NCBI RefSeq assembly: GCF_032062135.1
Contig: NC_092858.1
Span: 127,173,014 to 127,237,013, forward strand
Direction of reading: 5' to 3'
Source: Pyxicephalus adspersus
Taxonomy: Eukaryota; Chordata; Amphibia; Anura; Pyxicephalidae
Length of the DNA: 64,000 nt
The translations under genes were made by a program, and so were the position numbers. Under the pieces are notes generated by a model, which worked only from the letters and a program-made list of their open reading frames with translations, made no database searches and had not been told where the DNA came from. Below are positions 21,701 through 33,800 of this stretch, piece after piece (position 1 is the stretch's first letter; the number at the start of each line of letters is the position of its first letter).

Positions 21701-23256
21701 ACTAAACTAAGTTTTAGCGTTTCACTTAAACTTAAATAAACTAGGTTTGCAGGAAATGTATATTAAATTTGAGGTTGGTACTTTTTAAATATATATAAAA
21801 ATGGATATTTTAATGTGTGTGCAAAATGAAAAGTGCAACATCATTAACCCTGGTTAAGCCTAAACACTGTAGTAGAGCAAACACATAGTAGAACTGCAAA
21901 GAATGAGGCAGTAGGGAAGAAGCCAAAGGTAAGTTTAAATGGAATTGGGCATTTAACCGCCTAGGTGGTATTCCTGAGTGCGGCTCGGGGTGAATTTTAC
22001 ATAACAAAAGCGGTAACCACGAGCCACACTCGGGGTAGGAAATAAAAAATAAATAAAACCCTGCTTCTCTCGATCCAGCGGCATCCTCAGCATCATCAGT
22101 ACACTGGGGAGGCGTGGCCGAGCGGGAAATTTAAAAGCAGGTACCCTTATGTTTTCCTGAATAGGCAAAGTCACAGACTCTTCATACACAGGCTTCTTCA
22201 ATTTCCCTCACCTCCATCCACTACAACATATTTACTTTTAGCCTTTAGTAACTGAGCCACGTTTATATATTTTGACATTTTGCTAATGCTTTGTTCATCT
22301 AGATCGCCAGCCATGGGGGTTATATACAGATAGACTGGAAAAGGGTGGAAAAGGATGTTAACAAAGCCAAGAGGAAGATAAAGAAACAGGCAAATAAATC
22401 TGTACCTGAAATCAACAATTTAATTGAAGAGGTAAGACAATGTTTACTGATTCCTTGTGGTGTTTTGTCAAAAATATGCGAATAGGTGAAGTTTAACCAG
22501 TTTTTGAAATTTGTTCTAAAATGTGTATCCGTAAAGATTTTCAACCTAAATATTTCAGTCATCGAGATCAGATATGTGTTTTTTAGTGTTCTCCTAATTT
22601 TTTTGAGCAGTGTAAAGGTCTAAAGGTTTATTAAATCACTAATATGTGTGTTTCTATTACTGGCTTCCTGAAATAGCTGTATACCTGACAATTATGCTAA
22701 GCCTTTGGCTTCTATACTTTTTAAAGTATGAGCAGATTGCAGTTAAAGAAATATACTCTGTGTCTGTGACTCAAAGAACTGAAGCTGAAGTGTCACCATG
22801 ACCTGGGAATTGGTATCTTGGAAAGAGAGGTCAACAATAGTGTGCACCATGTTTTCCTCGTGACCGGTTTTCTTTAATGTAATTGATGTTAAAAATATTT
22901 TCTATATAAATCAATATGATTGCTTTGTTTGTAGAGAAGGCATACTTTATAAAGTATCTGCTGACAATGGGCTGTAATATAAGGCTCCCTCTATATTACT
23001 GCTTGATATGTGTTTGTTTTAAATATAATTTAACTTTTAGGAGACTACTTTGGTATAGTAAATGCACCTATGCATGTATTTATATAATGTATAACCTTTG
23101 TCCCAATAATTATAATCCTCAGCAGCAGTACTAAACAGACAGACCACATGCATTTTAACCATTCTTTTTGTTTTGCAGTCACAAGATTTTATTAAGCAGA
23201 ACATCGTCGTATCTGGTGGATTCATTGGTGGTTTCTTACTGGGTCTTGCCTCTTAA
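18734..23256 (+). CDS. FUNDC1: FUN14 domain-containing protein 1, mitophagy receptor
   Basis: Five coding exons (18734-18749, 20408-20564, 21035-21110, 22303-22431, 23179-23256) join in frame to 151 codons plus TAA; human FUNDC1 has 155 residues. The protein sits in the outer mitochondrial membrane, where it recruits LC3/GABARAP to mitochondria in hypoxia and also acts at ER-mitochondria contacts. The LC3-interacting motif YEVL is residues 14-17, preceded by Ser13, the counterpart of human Ser17 (ULK1 site), with Tyr14 matching human Tyr18 (Src site). Hydrophobic glycine-rich segments at about 46-65, 71-86 and 134-149 form the FUN14 membrane domain. By the four-residue offset, Lys115 matches human Lys119, a ubiquitination site. 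Intron 1 contains a 701-base assembly gap. EFHC2 follows 4.6 kb downstream on the same strand, as in human. FUNDC2 is excluded by the short N-terminus and the synteny. Confidence 0.95.
18848..19548. other. Assembly gap (701 N) in FUNDC1 intron 1
   Basis: Preceded by a (GT)n run (18834-18847) and followed by a T-run, so the gap is probably due to low-complexity sequence. Confidence 0.99.
20408..20564 (+). CDS. FUNDC1: FUNDC1 coding exon 2
   Basis: Acceptor AAAG, donor GTAAGA. It encodes the cytosolic LC3-binding tail ([17 protein letters not shown]) and the first membrane segment up to the split Trp58 codon. Confidence 0.95.
21035..21110 (+). CDS. FUNDC1: FUNDC1 coding exon 3
   Basis: Acceptor CTACAG, donor GTAACA. 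It encodes [20 protein letters not shown] and the FLLLQ that follows, the most conserved part of the FUN14 domain. Confidence 0.96.
21953..22140. mobile_element. TTAA-type MITE fragment in FUNDC1 intron 3
   Basis: It begins TTAACCGCCTAGG and contains 'ggctcggggtgaattttac' and 'aaaagcggtaacc'. The longer copy at 28658-29084 ends in a TTAA flank. The right end here is not found. Confidence 0.6.
22303..22431 (+). CDS. FUNDC1: FUNDC1 coding exon 4
   Basis: Acceptor ATCTAG, donor GTAAGA. It encodes the lysine-rich loop ([16 protein letters not shown]...) between membrane segments, including Lys115. Confidence 0.96.
23179..23256 (+). CDS. FUNDC1: FUNDC1 coding exon 5 and stop
   Basis: Acceptor TTGCAG. 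It encodes the C-terminal glycine-rich membrane segment ending in GGFLLGLAS, as in human, then TAA at 23254-23256. Confidence 0.97.
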   Translation, partial: SQDFIKQNIVVSGGFIGGFLLGLAS

Positions 23257-23830
23257 GAAATGATGGCAAAGCAGAATCTGCAAATTGTCCCAAAGTACTG
23301 GGATATGAGTGGAAGTAAAAATCAAGATGGTGGGAAAATACCTGTCTGCTAACAAAAGATGCCTTGTTTTGCTTTTCTCTACAGAGGCTTTTCTTGAAAA
23401 TGCTTATCTATAGAGAGTGCTTGCAAAGAACTCATGGTATAGTCTGCACCATCATCTAAAGACTGAACTGTCTTCTTTATACAAGAAGGGTATTACGTAA
23501 CGCTGTTCATCTACTGATATTAGTTAAAAACAAAAGCAGATCTGTGGACTTATTTCTTGTTTTGTGGTTTTATCATGGCTGTCATCATGATAGGTCTACA
23601 TTGATCATGTTAGTGTTAACTCATACGTACTTTTTATATTTATTTAATGGTGTGTATTTTTCTGACTAGTGCCAAAACAATGTACTGTAATTGGCAATCC
23701 AAGGCCCATCAGTGAATGTTATTCTTCGTAAGAAAATCACTTTGTGCAATAGATAAATCTACACCAGTAGACTCAATAGAAGTTGCAAAAATAAAAAGAA
23801 TAGTACGTTACTTTGTATTGGATTGTATTC
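23257..23830 (+). other. FUNDC1 3' UTR (probable)
   Basis: Noncoding sequence after the stop up to a probable cleavage site. It is inferred from the polyadenylation signal at 23790 and the T/GT-rich element just beyond it. Confidence 0.6.
23790..23795 (+). terminator. FUNDC1 polyadenylation signal AATAAA
   Basis: AATAAA lies 534 bases after the stop and is followed at 23812-23870 by repeated TTTGTATTG-like GT-rich words suited to a downstream element. Confidence 0.6.
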
Positions 23831-24063
23831 TTTGTATTGTACGTTACTTTGTATGGAAATTTTTGTTGTTGCTTATCTGCCTTATAAGTAGATAAAAAGC
23901 ACCAAAACACACACAAAAAAAAAAATACATCTACACGGTAGGATGAAAAATTTGTTTATGTTTAAACCAGTGCTAACCAAGCTTTTTAAGGTATGGTTTA
24001 TAAAGAGTCTAAAAATGACTTTTTTAAACTTTGTGGCCCTCAGGGAGCGGAGTTTGACAGCCC

Positions 24064-24362
24064 TAAGCTACATAGACCGGTCAAATGATTCTCGTCCGAT
24101 AATCGCCTCAGGGCTAGTATAGGACGACAATGTGTGTACAGCGCTCGTCCAACAGCGTTAATGGATCCATCCTGGTGGATCCACGAATGATCATAAAACA
24201 GTTTAGGGGGGAGAGCACAGTGGGTTGCCGCTTTGATGTTCTCCCCTCTCCATAAGTGTAGAACAACGTTGTATGTACATTGCTCGTTCAGTCTTCGGTC
24301 ATTGAAAAGGATCGGGAAAGGTCCTTTCCAATGGCAATTATTGAAAGTGTGTACGTAGCCTT
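24064..24362. mobile_element. MITE of the GGCTACGTACACAC family, copy 1
   Basis: Ends of the form (c)taagctacatagac and gtgtgtacgtagccttgg are inverted. The inside has 'tgattctcgtccgat' and 'ggatccatcctggtggatcc'. Relatives are at 29203-29590, 41875-42208 and 47813-48054. Confidence 0.75.
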
Positions 24363-24419
24363 GGTTTAAACAAGATAACTGATCATTTTGAATAAAGCCC
24401 TGTCCAGACATCAGAAAAC

Positions 24420-25810
24420 TTTCACTAGAAACAATCTTTCACAATTGTTTCTTGTTACAAGAGAATGAATAAGCAGTGTTTGTTCTATGGTTCTGTTCTA
24501 TGTCTAAGCTGCAAAGTATAACAGTTGTTCCTGCTTAGTCATTGATACATCTGCCAGGGCATATTGATGAAGGTGTTGGGAGGGCACCCTAAACACATGC
24601 TAGATGTTCATCTGAGGTGATTACAACCACTCATCTCGAGCGACAATCATCTGTGTACATTGTTTAAAATTCTTTTTTTCAAACCCTTCATTCAGAAACC
24701 TTACGAAAAGTCGTATCTTGCTAGCTAGTCATGGAAAAGGGGAATCTAGATGAGTGAAAGAAAACCAAAGCGGAAACTTCTAGAAGCAGCCGACAAGGAG
24801 CTGGTTAAAGTCTTAAAGTTTTAGCAAATGCAGTAAGTTCCAGGGTTAGAAGAGCAGCTGACAAATATGCCAAAATAACTTGGCTGGTGTGGCATAGTCA
24901 CTCTTTGGTGCACAAAACTCACAACAAACATTGGCTCCATATCTGGATATTTAATCGATCTCTTTGATTAATTGGGACTGCGGGGGAAATGGAACCATAA
25001 GAGCACTTGCCATATGTACAAGCATGCCAATGTACCTCCAGTGATGGTGATCTCATGCTATCTATTGTTGCTTCAATATATTTTAATGCTTCTTTCGTAA
25101 CTTAAGTGCTCTTTATTTGGTCATAGGACATTCATTGATGATGTAACTCTCACATATACACAAAAGATTTTCCTCATTCTGGATCAAAGCTTAACACTTT
25201 GACATTTTACAGAATAACAATCAAGTCTGACTCCACTTTCATGCAAACTTGCATTCATACCATCTCTGACTTAGGAAAAGTAGTAGTAGTAGTATGAAAG
25301 TAGTGTCCACCAGCTACAAGGGAGTTTCAATCTTTCTCATACAACAGGTTTTTTCTTCTATTTTTCCCCACTTACTATCATAAATGGATATCTGACTTTA
25401 AAAGCCTTTCATCAGCTAGACTTGAGTGAATAAACTGCCCCAAGACATGTTTGTGGCCCCACTGGAGTGTGCTAGTGGAGGGTTCATTGTCCAGTCTAAA
25501 AGTTATCTCATGGACATGATTGGTACTCTGGCACCCCCCCCATGGATTCTTTACTTTCAAGTAGTGTTTATGCTTTCTGAAGCAGGTTAAGCATTAAAGG
25601 GTCTCCACTAGTCTTGTGACGAGTCTGTAAAGAAGGTTCTAGTCTGTGGTAATTGTATACCTAGGAGTTACCCCTTAGCGTCTGCCAAATTTCCCATGTT
25701 TTCTCTCCATTTCTGCATCTTGCTTCCCAATCACTAATTTTTACAGCACAGGCTCAGAGAGAATGGTCTATTGAAGTGGTTATATCCACCATGTTTTAAG
25801 CTCACAAATC
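24420..25810. other. Intergenic DNA between FUNDC1 and EFHC2, no gene seen
   Basis: No coding signal is present. It may contain old unclassified repeats; I recognise none with confidence. Confidence 0.5.
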
Positions 25811-25819
25811 AGAACCAGA

Positions 25820-26160
25820 ATGTACAGTACCTGTGGGGAGATCTAAAAACAGCAGTTGAGAGATGGAACCCTTCAAATCTGAGAGACCTGGAGTAGCTGA
25901 CAAAGGAACACTGGTCCAAAATTCCAACAGAGAGATGTAAGACTCATTGATTTTTACAGAAAGTGATTAACATCAGTTATTTCTTCCAATGGGTGTGTTA
26001 CCAAGTATTAGGTTGAGGGTGCCAATAATTTTGCCAAGGCCATTTTTGACATTCTGTGTGGAATGTCTCAGATTTCTTTTGTAATTGCAACAATTTTCTG
26101 GGAGAAGAGGTGCATTTTCTGACATAAATGCAAGGGTACCAATACTTTTGGCCATGACTG
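25820..26160 (+). mobile_element. 3' fragment of a Tc1/mariner DNA transposon
   Basis: Translation in broken frames resembles the C-terminus of a Tc1-like transposase ('LWGDLKTAVERWNPSNLRDLE', split by stops). The sequence ends in ttttggccatgactg followed by TA, which fits a Tc1-type inverted terminus at a TA target. The 5' part is missing. Confidence 0.7.
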
Positions 26161-26379
26161 TATGGTAGGAAGCAGGGGCTGGACAATCTTTAGAACTATG
26201 AGGAAGTGCTAAAGCTTTTCCCGAAAAGAAAACACATTCGGGTTAAGGAAGAAGAGACCTATCCACCGCAGAAATGTGCAAGCGCTTTCATAGAATGTAA
26301 GGTAATGTGAGCAGTACAAGATCAGAAATTTATATAGACAGCTAAATTGCCTACAGCATCAGCAACATTCAGTTTAAAG

Positions 26380-26600
26380 TGGAACTAAACTCCTAAAATA
26401 AAACATTTTAACCAGGCTGGTTGTTTATTCAGAAGGGACAGACAATATTTCTTCTGGAATAAAAAAAACCTTACTTACCTGATTGCGCTTTTTTAAATAC
26501 ACGCATCTGTCCTCGTTCTTTCACGTGTCAACATCTTCTTTCTTCTCCCTTTCCTGGTTTCGATCCTCAGCTATCTTGATTGGCCAGTCCAGGATCTGCA
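26380..26600. mobile_element. MITE-like repeat (AAGTGGAACTAAAC family)
   Basis: It starts 'aagtggaactaaactcc' and carries 'tgtcctcgttctttcacg', 'cttctttcttctccctttcc' and 'gattggccagtccagga'. Related sequence lies at 37775-37935, and starts of the same kind are at 29855 and 46290. Confidence 0.5.
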
Positions 26601-26639
26601 TTTACCACCCCTTGGTGCCCATATTTACAACATACTCTC

Positions 26640-26768
26640 CCTATTGTGTGATACTTCCCCCACTTCCTATATTGTAAGCTCTTCTGGGCAGGGTCCTCTC
26701 CTCCTCCTGTGTCACAGCGCTGCGTAATATGTTGGCGCTATATAAATCCTGTTTATTTTTATTATGTG
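26640..26768 (+). mobile_element. Retroposon 3' tail fragment
   Basis: It contains 'attgtaagctcttctgggcag', 'cagcgctgcgtaatatgttgg' and 'cgctatataaatcctgttta', then TTTATT. This is the same tail as at 6820-7430 and 14261-14345 (reverse) and, in variant form, at the ends of 48111-48215 and the SINE at 57294. Confidence 0.65.
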
Positions 26769-27206
26769 ACCTGGATTAGCTATATAGGTGGTTTTTACAG
26801 GTATTTTCTTTATCAAAAGTTTGAAGATCACAATAAAAACAAGTGTTGTATTTGTCTTACAGAAGAAATGGAGGGGTATAGAAAGTGTAAACACAGCACT
26901 TGTCCTCCCAGATACCATCAAGATGCATTGCAAGATGCTTAGGAAAACCATTGGCAGGCATCAAAAAAGCAATACAAGTCTATAGAAACAGCAAAAGACT
27001 CACCTAAGATGCTGCATGGATCATCTCCATTCATTTGCAAAACCACTTCCCCATCAACATAATTAGTGTAAGCCTGCAAAAACAGTTGTCAAGGGCTCTC
27101 CCTCATTTTAATGTTAATCAGGGGTGTTGGTGATGCTTTCATGTTTGGAAAGCAGTGAACCATGCAGTGCTTACTATGACTGAACATACTCTACTGTGTG
27201 TGTACA

Positions 27207-27217
27207 TATACATATAT

Positions 27218-27266
<49 letters not shown>
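27207..27266. repeat. (TA)n/(CA)n compound microsatellite
   Basis: A short CA run (27220-27228) leads into about 19 TA repeats. Confidence 0.93.
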
Positions 27267-27267
<1 letters not shown>

Positions 27268-27742
27268 TTGCCTTATATCCCTGGCTGATACAACATCACT
27301 TGATCTTCTGGTTTCATGGAAAGCTTGGGATTCCAAATTTTGGGAGACTGTGCACCAGCACAATGCTAAACCATCATCTTGAAAAATATTGGAACTTCAT
27401 TTTCCCAGTAACCTGCCAGGGAAAACCCCAAGGTGGTTGATGCTGAACAAATCTCCTTTTTGCATCATCCAGAAACTGCTGTTATATGATTTTATTTTTT
27501 CCTAATTTTTAAACTCAACTACAAGGTAAATACATGTTTCATTTTTAATGATAGTCTCTTTTATTTATTACTACCAAACATTCTAATTCCAAGCAGTCCA
27601 ACATGATTATCTTTGATATTTACACGTTAGACAAAAGCAGACACAACTAACAAAAGTGTGCAAAACTATTGCTTACATTTAAAAAACAGGGCTGTCCTTT
27701 TAAATAAAGCATCAAAGTGAAAAAAAAGAACTCAGCTGAAGT

Positions 27743-27755
27743 GTTACCTAGTAAC
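27743..27755. promoter_or_regulatory. RFX X-box upstream of EFHC2
   Basis: GTTACCTAGTAAC is a symmetric match to the RFX X-box consensus GTNRCC-N(1-3)-RGYAAC. It lies 71 bases before the EFHC2 ATG. RFX2/RFX3 bind such sites in promoters of ciliary genes, which fits the role of EFHC2 in axonemes. Binding is inferred from the motif. Confidence 0.7.
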
Positions 27756-27756
27756 A

Positions 27757-27765
27757 GTAAACAAA
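27757..27765 (+). promoter_or_regulatory. Forkhead (FOXJ1-type) site next to the X-box
   Basis: GTAAACAAA matches the forkhead core RTAAAYA and begins one base after the X-box. FOXJ1 and RFX factors act together on motile-cilium genes. FOX motifs are common, so its position gives it weight. Confidence 0.5.
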
Positions 27766-27826
27766 GCTGTCTCCATGGTTGGTCACTTTGTGTGTTTTAG
27801 TGTGTGACAGCCTGAGAAGAAACAAC

Positions 27827-27868
27827 ATGGCTCTACCTCTGCTGCCTGGAAACTCATTTAATAGAAAT
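27827..27868 (+). CDS. EFHC2: EFHC2 coding exon 1 (residues 1-14)
   Basis: [14 protein letters not shown], phase 0, donor GTATGT. The ATG has AACAAC before it and G after it, an acceptable Kozak context. Confidence 0.95.
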
Positions 27869-30800
27869 GTATGTATTATAACTCATTTTACTCTCGTATG
27901 TGCATGGTGTTTGTAAAAAATTCCTCATAGCTCTTTTTTTGTAAATTACTACTATTTTCAAACTGTTGTATTGCTAACATTATACTAGTATTTTGCAATG
28001 GTATATTGGTATCATTTTACTGTTTTTTTTTCGAAATTTGTATACAAACTAAACAAGCATTCATGTTCATGTCTGTCCTCTTTATATCTCATTATCTCCT
28101 TTCCAGCTTCTCTACCTAGTGACCTGTAACAAGCTGCAACTTATAACATCTAAACCCTGTTCCTGCATTTCTAAAGGGGACCTAGACTAACATTGTTTTA
28201 GTAGAAAACCTTTTTTTTAAAGTAAAAATTACTTTCTTGTTTGTTTGTTTTTTTGAGGGGGAGGGGGGATTAAAACCTTTAAAAAACACAAAAAGGGGTA
28301 AAGCCAGGTAAAGCTTCTGGCTGCTCCTTCTGCACATGCCTGACCTTGAGCATGCGTACAAGGAGCTTTTTCTTCAGTGGGGCTGAGAAAAGAAAATGCC
28401 GGTCTCACCCATGTGCCGCGAGATCGGCACTTTTTTCTCCCCTTCTACCGCAGACTCTGTCACTCAATCTTGTGCCCGAGCATTGTGAAATTGGATGATG
28501 TAGGCAGAAGGTGGAAAAAAAGGGAAAGAAGATGGTGGCGCCCAGGGCTTTCTCTGTGCCAGGGAAGATTCCAGGACGACGCAGGACCCAATCCAGAAAA
28601 CCACTGGAGGGACTGATGGATCTGCCGAAGTAAAGGTGAGTTTGCATTTTAAAAATATCTCCCTGCGCGAAATTCCTGAGTGTTGCTCGGGGTTAATTTT
28701 CAATGCCAAAAGCGGTAACCCCGGGCCACACTCGGGGTGGAATTGCAAGGGAGATTTAAAGTCTTACCTGGTTCCCATGTTCCAGTGGGGTGCTCCAGCG
28801 ATGTCAGCAGCGTCCTCCAGTGATGCCCGGCATCTGCTTCCCATGGCGATGCCGGCCAGGCTACACAGATGCCAGCCAGCATCTGTGCCCCCGGGTGTGA
28901 ATGTTGGGGATGCGAGGCCAGGGGAGGCAGATGCCGGCCGGGCATCTGCTTGCGAGCCTTAGGCTGGAGGGCAGGACTGTAGGGATGGGAGGCGGGACCA
29001 GGCAGGAAATTTTAAAAAATGCATATTTTTAAATGTACCGCTTTTACATTTAAAAATACTCATTCATTCCCCCAGGGAGGTTAAACAAGTCCAGGGGCTC
29101 AGGACAGCCCTGGAAATGGCACCTAAATGTAGTCAACAGTGGCTGCAGCTGCCTTCTGTCCTCAGGTATTCCTTATAAAGTCACATTGGCCACTTTGTTG
29201 TGTAAGGCTATGTACACACGTGCAAAAATTATTGCTGGAAACGAATGACTAACGTCCGATCGTCTGATATTCGTTAACAAAAAAAGTGCACAACGACGCT
29301 GATGAACGAGGAATGGTGCTAGAAACGAATGATCGTCCTGGCGGATCTGATTGGGCGATGATCCTTCGCAATCTATTGTGAGGTATGGTCAATCAGTGAT
29401 TGTGGATTGTCCTGCATCGTTCAAACGATCGTATCTAGTGTGTGTACAGTATTGGTGGATTATATTTGAATGATCGTATTGTTACAGCCTGTACAAAACT
29501 GTGCACAATACGATCGTTCAAAATAATTGAGAATAATTGTTGAATGTTCTATTTCAAACGATAATTATTTCACATGTGTACCTAGCCTTAGAGTAAGTAG
29601 GGGCTTGAAACCCTTGTCAGGATTTTACTGATATCCGGGGCTCTGTTTGAGAGACTTACTCTTACTTCATGTTTCACGGACCTTTACATGCCTGAAGTAA
29701 GGCTCTATTAAATCATCCTTGCATCACTTCCCAGGGGGCATTATCTTATTGAGCTGGGTTGAAGTCCAATTCTTAATAATAGGGTGCCTAACACACAGCA
29801 CCACAACATGACAACACCTTGAAAACCTGTGCCCTGCTCTGAATGGGCCCTTAATGCAGAACTAAACCCAAAGTGAAATAAAAAAAATGGAGAATGTTTG
29901 AAGGAATGTCAGATTCCCTGTTTCATAAAAAGAACCCTACAAGTTCCATTTTTAGTTAGCCGGCAGGTCTTTATTGCAGAAAGGGGCAAGCAATGTCCTT
30001 TCTGTAATAAAACATACTTAGTCCCAAGTCCCAAATCTTTATTTTCCATCTAAACTATAATGTATCTTTTATTTTTCAGACTAAATATTAGCTGCTAGTT
30101 GGCGATAAACCAGTACTGTATAAAGTTACAGATCTTTCATTAAATCTAATGAATGTCGCTATATATTGAACACTTACTGAAACTCAATTCCTTGATAATG
30201 TAAAATTGGCTGCACCATTGATATATATGTATGGAGAGGCATTCATCTTGTTCTATATCATTCTCAGAATGTTTTACTTGCATATTCAGGGATATTGTTT
30301 TTTCATATTACTGACAAGTAATCTCTATGGTAGAGCCAAATGTAATAATTCAAATACTATTTACTGCAGAAGACTTTTTCACTTGCCGTTCATTAGATTC
30401 ATGTTAATATTATATGTAGAGATCTAAACAATGCATAGTGATTTCTTTAATTTCACCAAAAAACGTGTGGCTGGTGGATGTACAATAATCACAAAAAATT
30501 ATGTTGCATAACATTAAAAAAAATCTTGTGACACATGATATCAGCAGCATACTCAATAATTTGTAGCATACTCTTTGGACAACTGTTTTTTTTACATATA
30601 ACTGATTTTATTACATAGACATCAAGGAGACATGTTAATAGAATCTGGACTGGATTTACCAATAAGTCACATAGAACTTGGTTCTTTGCTGCGCAGACCA
30701 ATAAAGCTGAATATTTACAAACATCACTTTTAAAGAAATTATTAGTAGTGCTCATCAATATCACAGGGTCATTTTATAAGAAAAAATTGTGAGGGACAAA

Positions 30801-33800
30801 AAGCAGCCTAACCCACTTTTTATTATACTGCTAATATAACATGTATATTAGGATCCTAGCGTTACCCCAGCTATACCCTGTGCTTGCAAAGGAATATTTC
30901 TGTGGCATTCATTCAAACATATTACCTTTTTAAAATTCTAATCCTTGCCTCTATAAATAAGTAAAACCCATGTTTTGTTGCAGATATTTGCAGATATGCA
31001 CGTTTTAGATCTTTTTTCCATGTGCTCCCTGTCTTTTTCCTTCTATCACTGTGGTGACAATTATTGACAGCCTTACCCGCAGACTCTTGGGATACTCATG
31101 TCTGATATTCCAGGAGGCTACTAGCTGTTATCACATTCTGCGTTATCAGAGAGCATTCCACACAAAGAAATACCATACACCCGATTATGTGCAGAATGAG
31201 ATCGGATGTGGCATCATTTCTTTGTGTGGAAAGGCCCCTTATGACATTCACTCAGACTCACATTCAGTGTGAGATAAGACATTTGCTGGTAGATATTGGA
31301 AAGAAGATAGCGTCAGAAAAGAAAAGATGTTAGATAGTATATATACAGTCTAACATATATTATTTTCATCCTTCATTTGTATTTTCAGCTTGGAAAAGAA
31401 AAGTTTCATAAGTCTCAGCATTTTGGCTACTCTAATGACATCTCTATGCTGCTGAGTGAAGAGAAGCCCGGCATAGGAGGAGAACCACTTCTTGGACAGA
31501 AATTGAAGCCTAAATTCAGTGTCTTCCCTCGAGGAGTTGGGAGTAATGCTCCTTCTTGGGTTGCATTTGATAAACAGGTTTGTATTTGGGTTTTATGTGA
31601 TTTCTGATCTGTTTTATGTAATAAATCTGATAAACATTATACACTCATTTGCTGATTTTTTATGTCAGGTCTTTTATTTTGTATAAAACACTTCTCAAAT
31701 GTCCCTTTTTTCATTTTGTTAAATTAATTGCATGAAATTGATTAAGGGGGAACCGGACATTGCTGAACAATCTTCAGTCTATATAATAGCTCTTTATATA
31801 CACAAATATAACAAATTCTATACATCATAGTTCTCCTTCTCTCATATATTTAGTAATAAATGAAATGGTTAAATCTAAGCTTTCTTCCTGGTCTCCATAC
31901 CCATTGCTTCTGGATGTGACTCTTCCATCCCCTCTTCCATCTTTCAAGCACACATGTACATAAAATAACATTCCACAATATATTATTATTATACCACTCT
32001 CAACCACACTTAGTAATTATTCACCAAGAAATGTAAACCTTTTTTAAAAAAGAATCTTGGAATTTCCAAATCCAGTGAGATTTCTTAACTGACCTGACTG
32101 GATTTGGTCTGATTTAGGATTTTAATTCTATTATAGGCAAAAACCATATCATTGTCAAAGGCAAAGTGTTATAAATGCATTGTTTTATGGGACAAAATAG
32201 GCTTTGTTTTAGCATTATTCTTATGCAGAAATCATTTTATATTGTAAAAAAAATTATAGTTGTGAAAAAAGAGTAGATAAGTGTTGGATACCCTATGCAA
32301 TCTATTCATAAATTACAGATGCCTATACATTCCCTGGTGGAGAATCAGTTACGGCAATTTAAACATGTGGACCTAGGAAATTCTCCGGAATCTCACCAGA
32401 GAATTTTTCAGTGAACAAGCCTGATTTATTAAAGCTCCCCGAGGCTGGAGAAGACTATCATGGGAGATGCTGGATCATACAAGTTCTCCCATAATAGTCT
32501 AACTTCTCCAGTCTTGGAGAGCTTTGATAAATCGGACTCAATGTCCCTGCTTTATATACAGATCCCTATGAGGTTGCCCAATTCCAAAGTGAATTTAATG
32601 TTGTAAAAGTAAAAAATGATCAGTAAGTGGTTCAGTTGCTACATTTACAGCGTTGGAGAGAGAATCAAGAAATCAAGAATTTTACACTATAGAGTTTCTG
32701 CCTTTTTCATTTCAGGTTCTGTCATTTGATGCATATTTTGAGGAAGATGTACATCAAAGACAAGATGAAACTTTCCGCATCAGGCAGTGTAAAATCTATT
32801 TCTATCTGGAAGACGACACAATTCAAGTGGTGGAACCTCCAATGAAAAACAGTGGAATTCCACAAGGTATGTAAAGTATCAATCAGTAAATAACAACTTT
32901 CCTGTTTACATGTTCCTAATTGCCATTTCAAACTGTATATGGAAACACAGCAGCCATTTTTCTAACATTTTTCATGTGACTCTTTTGTAAAACAACTCCA
33001 TGAAAACTTGTGACCTGCTTTATCTGTAAACCATTTGTGTTACTATTTATTTTGTCCTATGGGGATAATACAAGGCATCCAGACAGCAGAGCCAGGTCAA
33101 TGACTTGACTTTTCTATACTGCTATATTTGCTCAACTCCGTAATTGGACATCAAAAGGCAGCAGCATCAGACTGAAGAGTCATCCACCTGTTCACCCTTT
33201 CCTTGTTTCTGAATGCTCCCTTCTGTACCATTTCCGTTACAGCATGCATGGTTGACATCTTCCTTCAGTCTGTTTTTTTCTGTTCCAAGTGTAACAATTA
33301 AATTCACTACTTACACATTCAAATCCATTGAATTGTGTTTTACTAAACCCAGAATTGCATTACCAGGTTTTTTTGTTGGAGTTCAGCTTTAATTTGTTTT
33401 AACAAGTTGCAATGATTAAGGTGTGAATTCCCATCTCAATTGCAACCATGTGTGTTTACTGTGATTTTGAGGGCTACTGGTAATGACAACTATGTTCTAT
33501 ATACACCTACTTTTAAAGATTCCACTTTTATAGGATTATATATTCTTCATATCTGCACCTTACAGTAAAAAATACCTACTTTGATGTGGTTTCCATCTAA
33601 ATGTGCCTTTAGTTCAGTGAAACATGTCTGAAATTCCTGTAAAGCACATGTAAAAGCAAATGTAATATACAATGCAACACTGAAATCTAAACTGGCCCCT
33701 ATATAGGAGCCTTTTAATGCACAGGCATAACCAGTAAACACGTAGCCATCTGGCTGTTTATCCTTTGCACATGTGCAAGGATTCATATACAATGATATGA

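Noticed and set aside
24040..24411. 123-codon minus-strand open frame
   Set aside because: It covers a MITE (24064-24362) and is not protein-like.
28636..28962. 108-codon open frame in EFHC2 intron 1
   Set aside because: It lies in a TTAA-type MITE; no splice partner in frame with EFHC2 exons 1 and 2.
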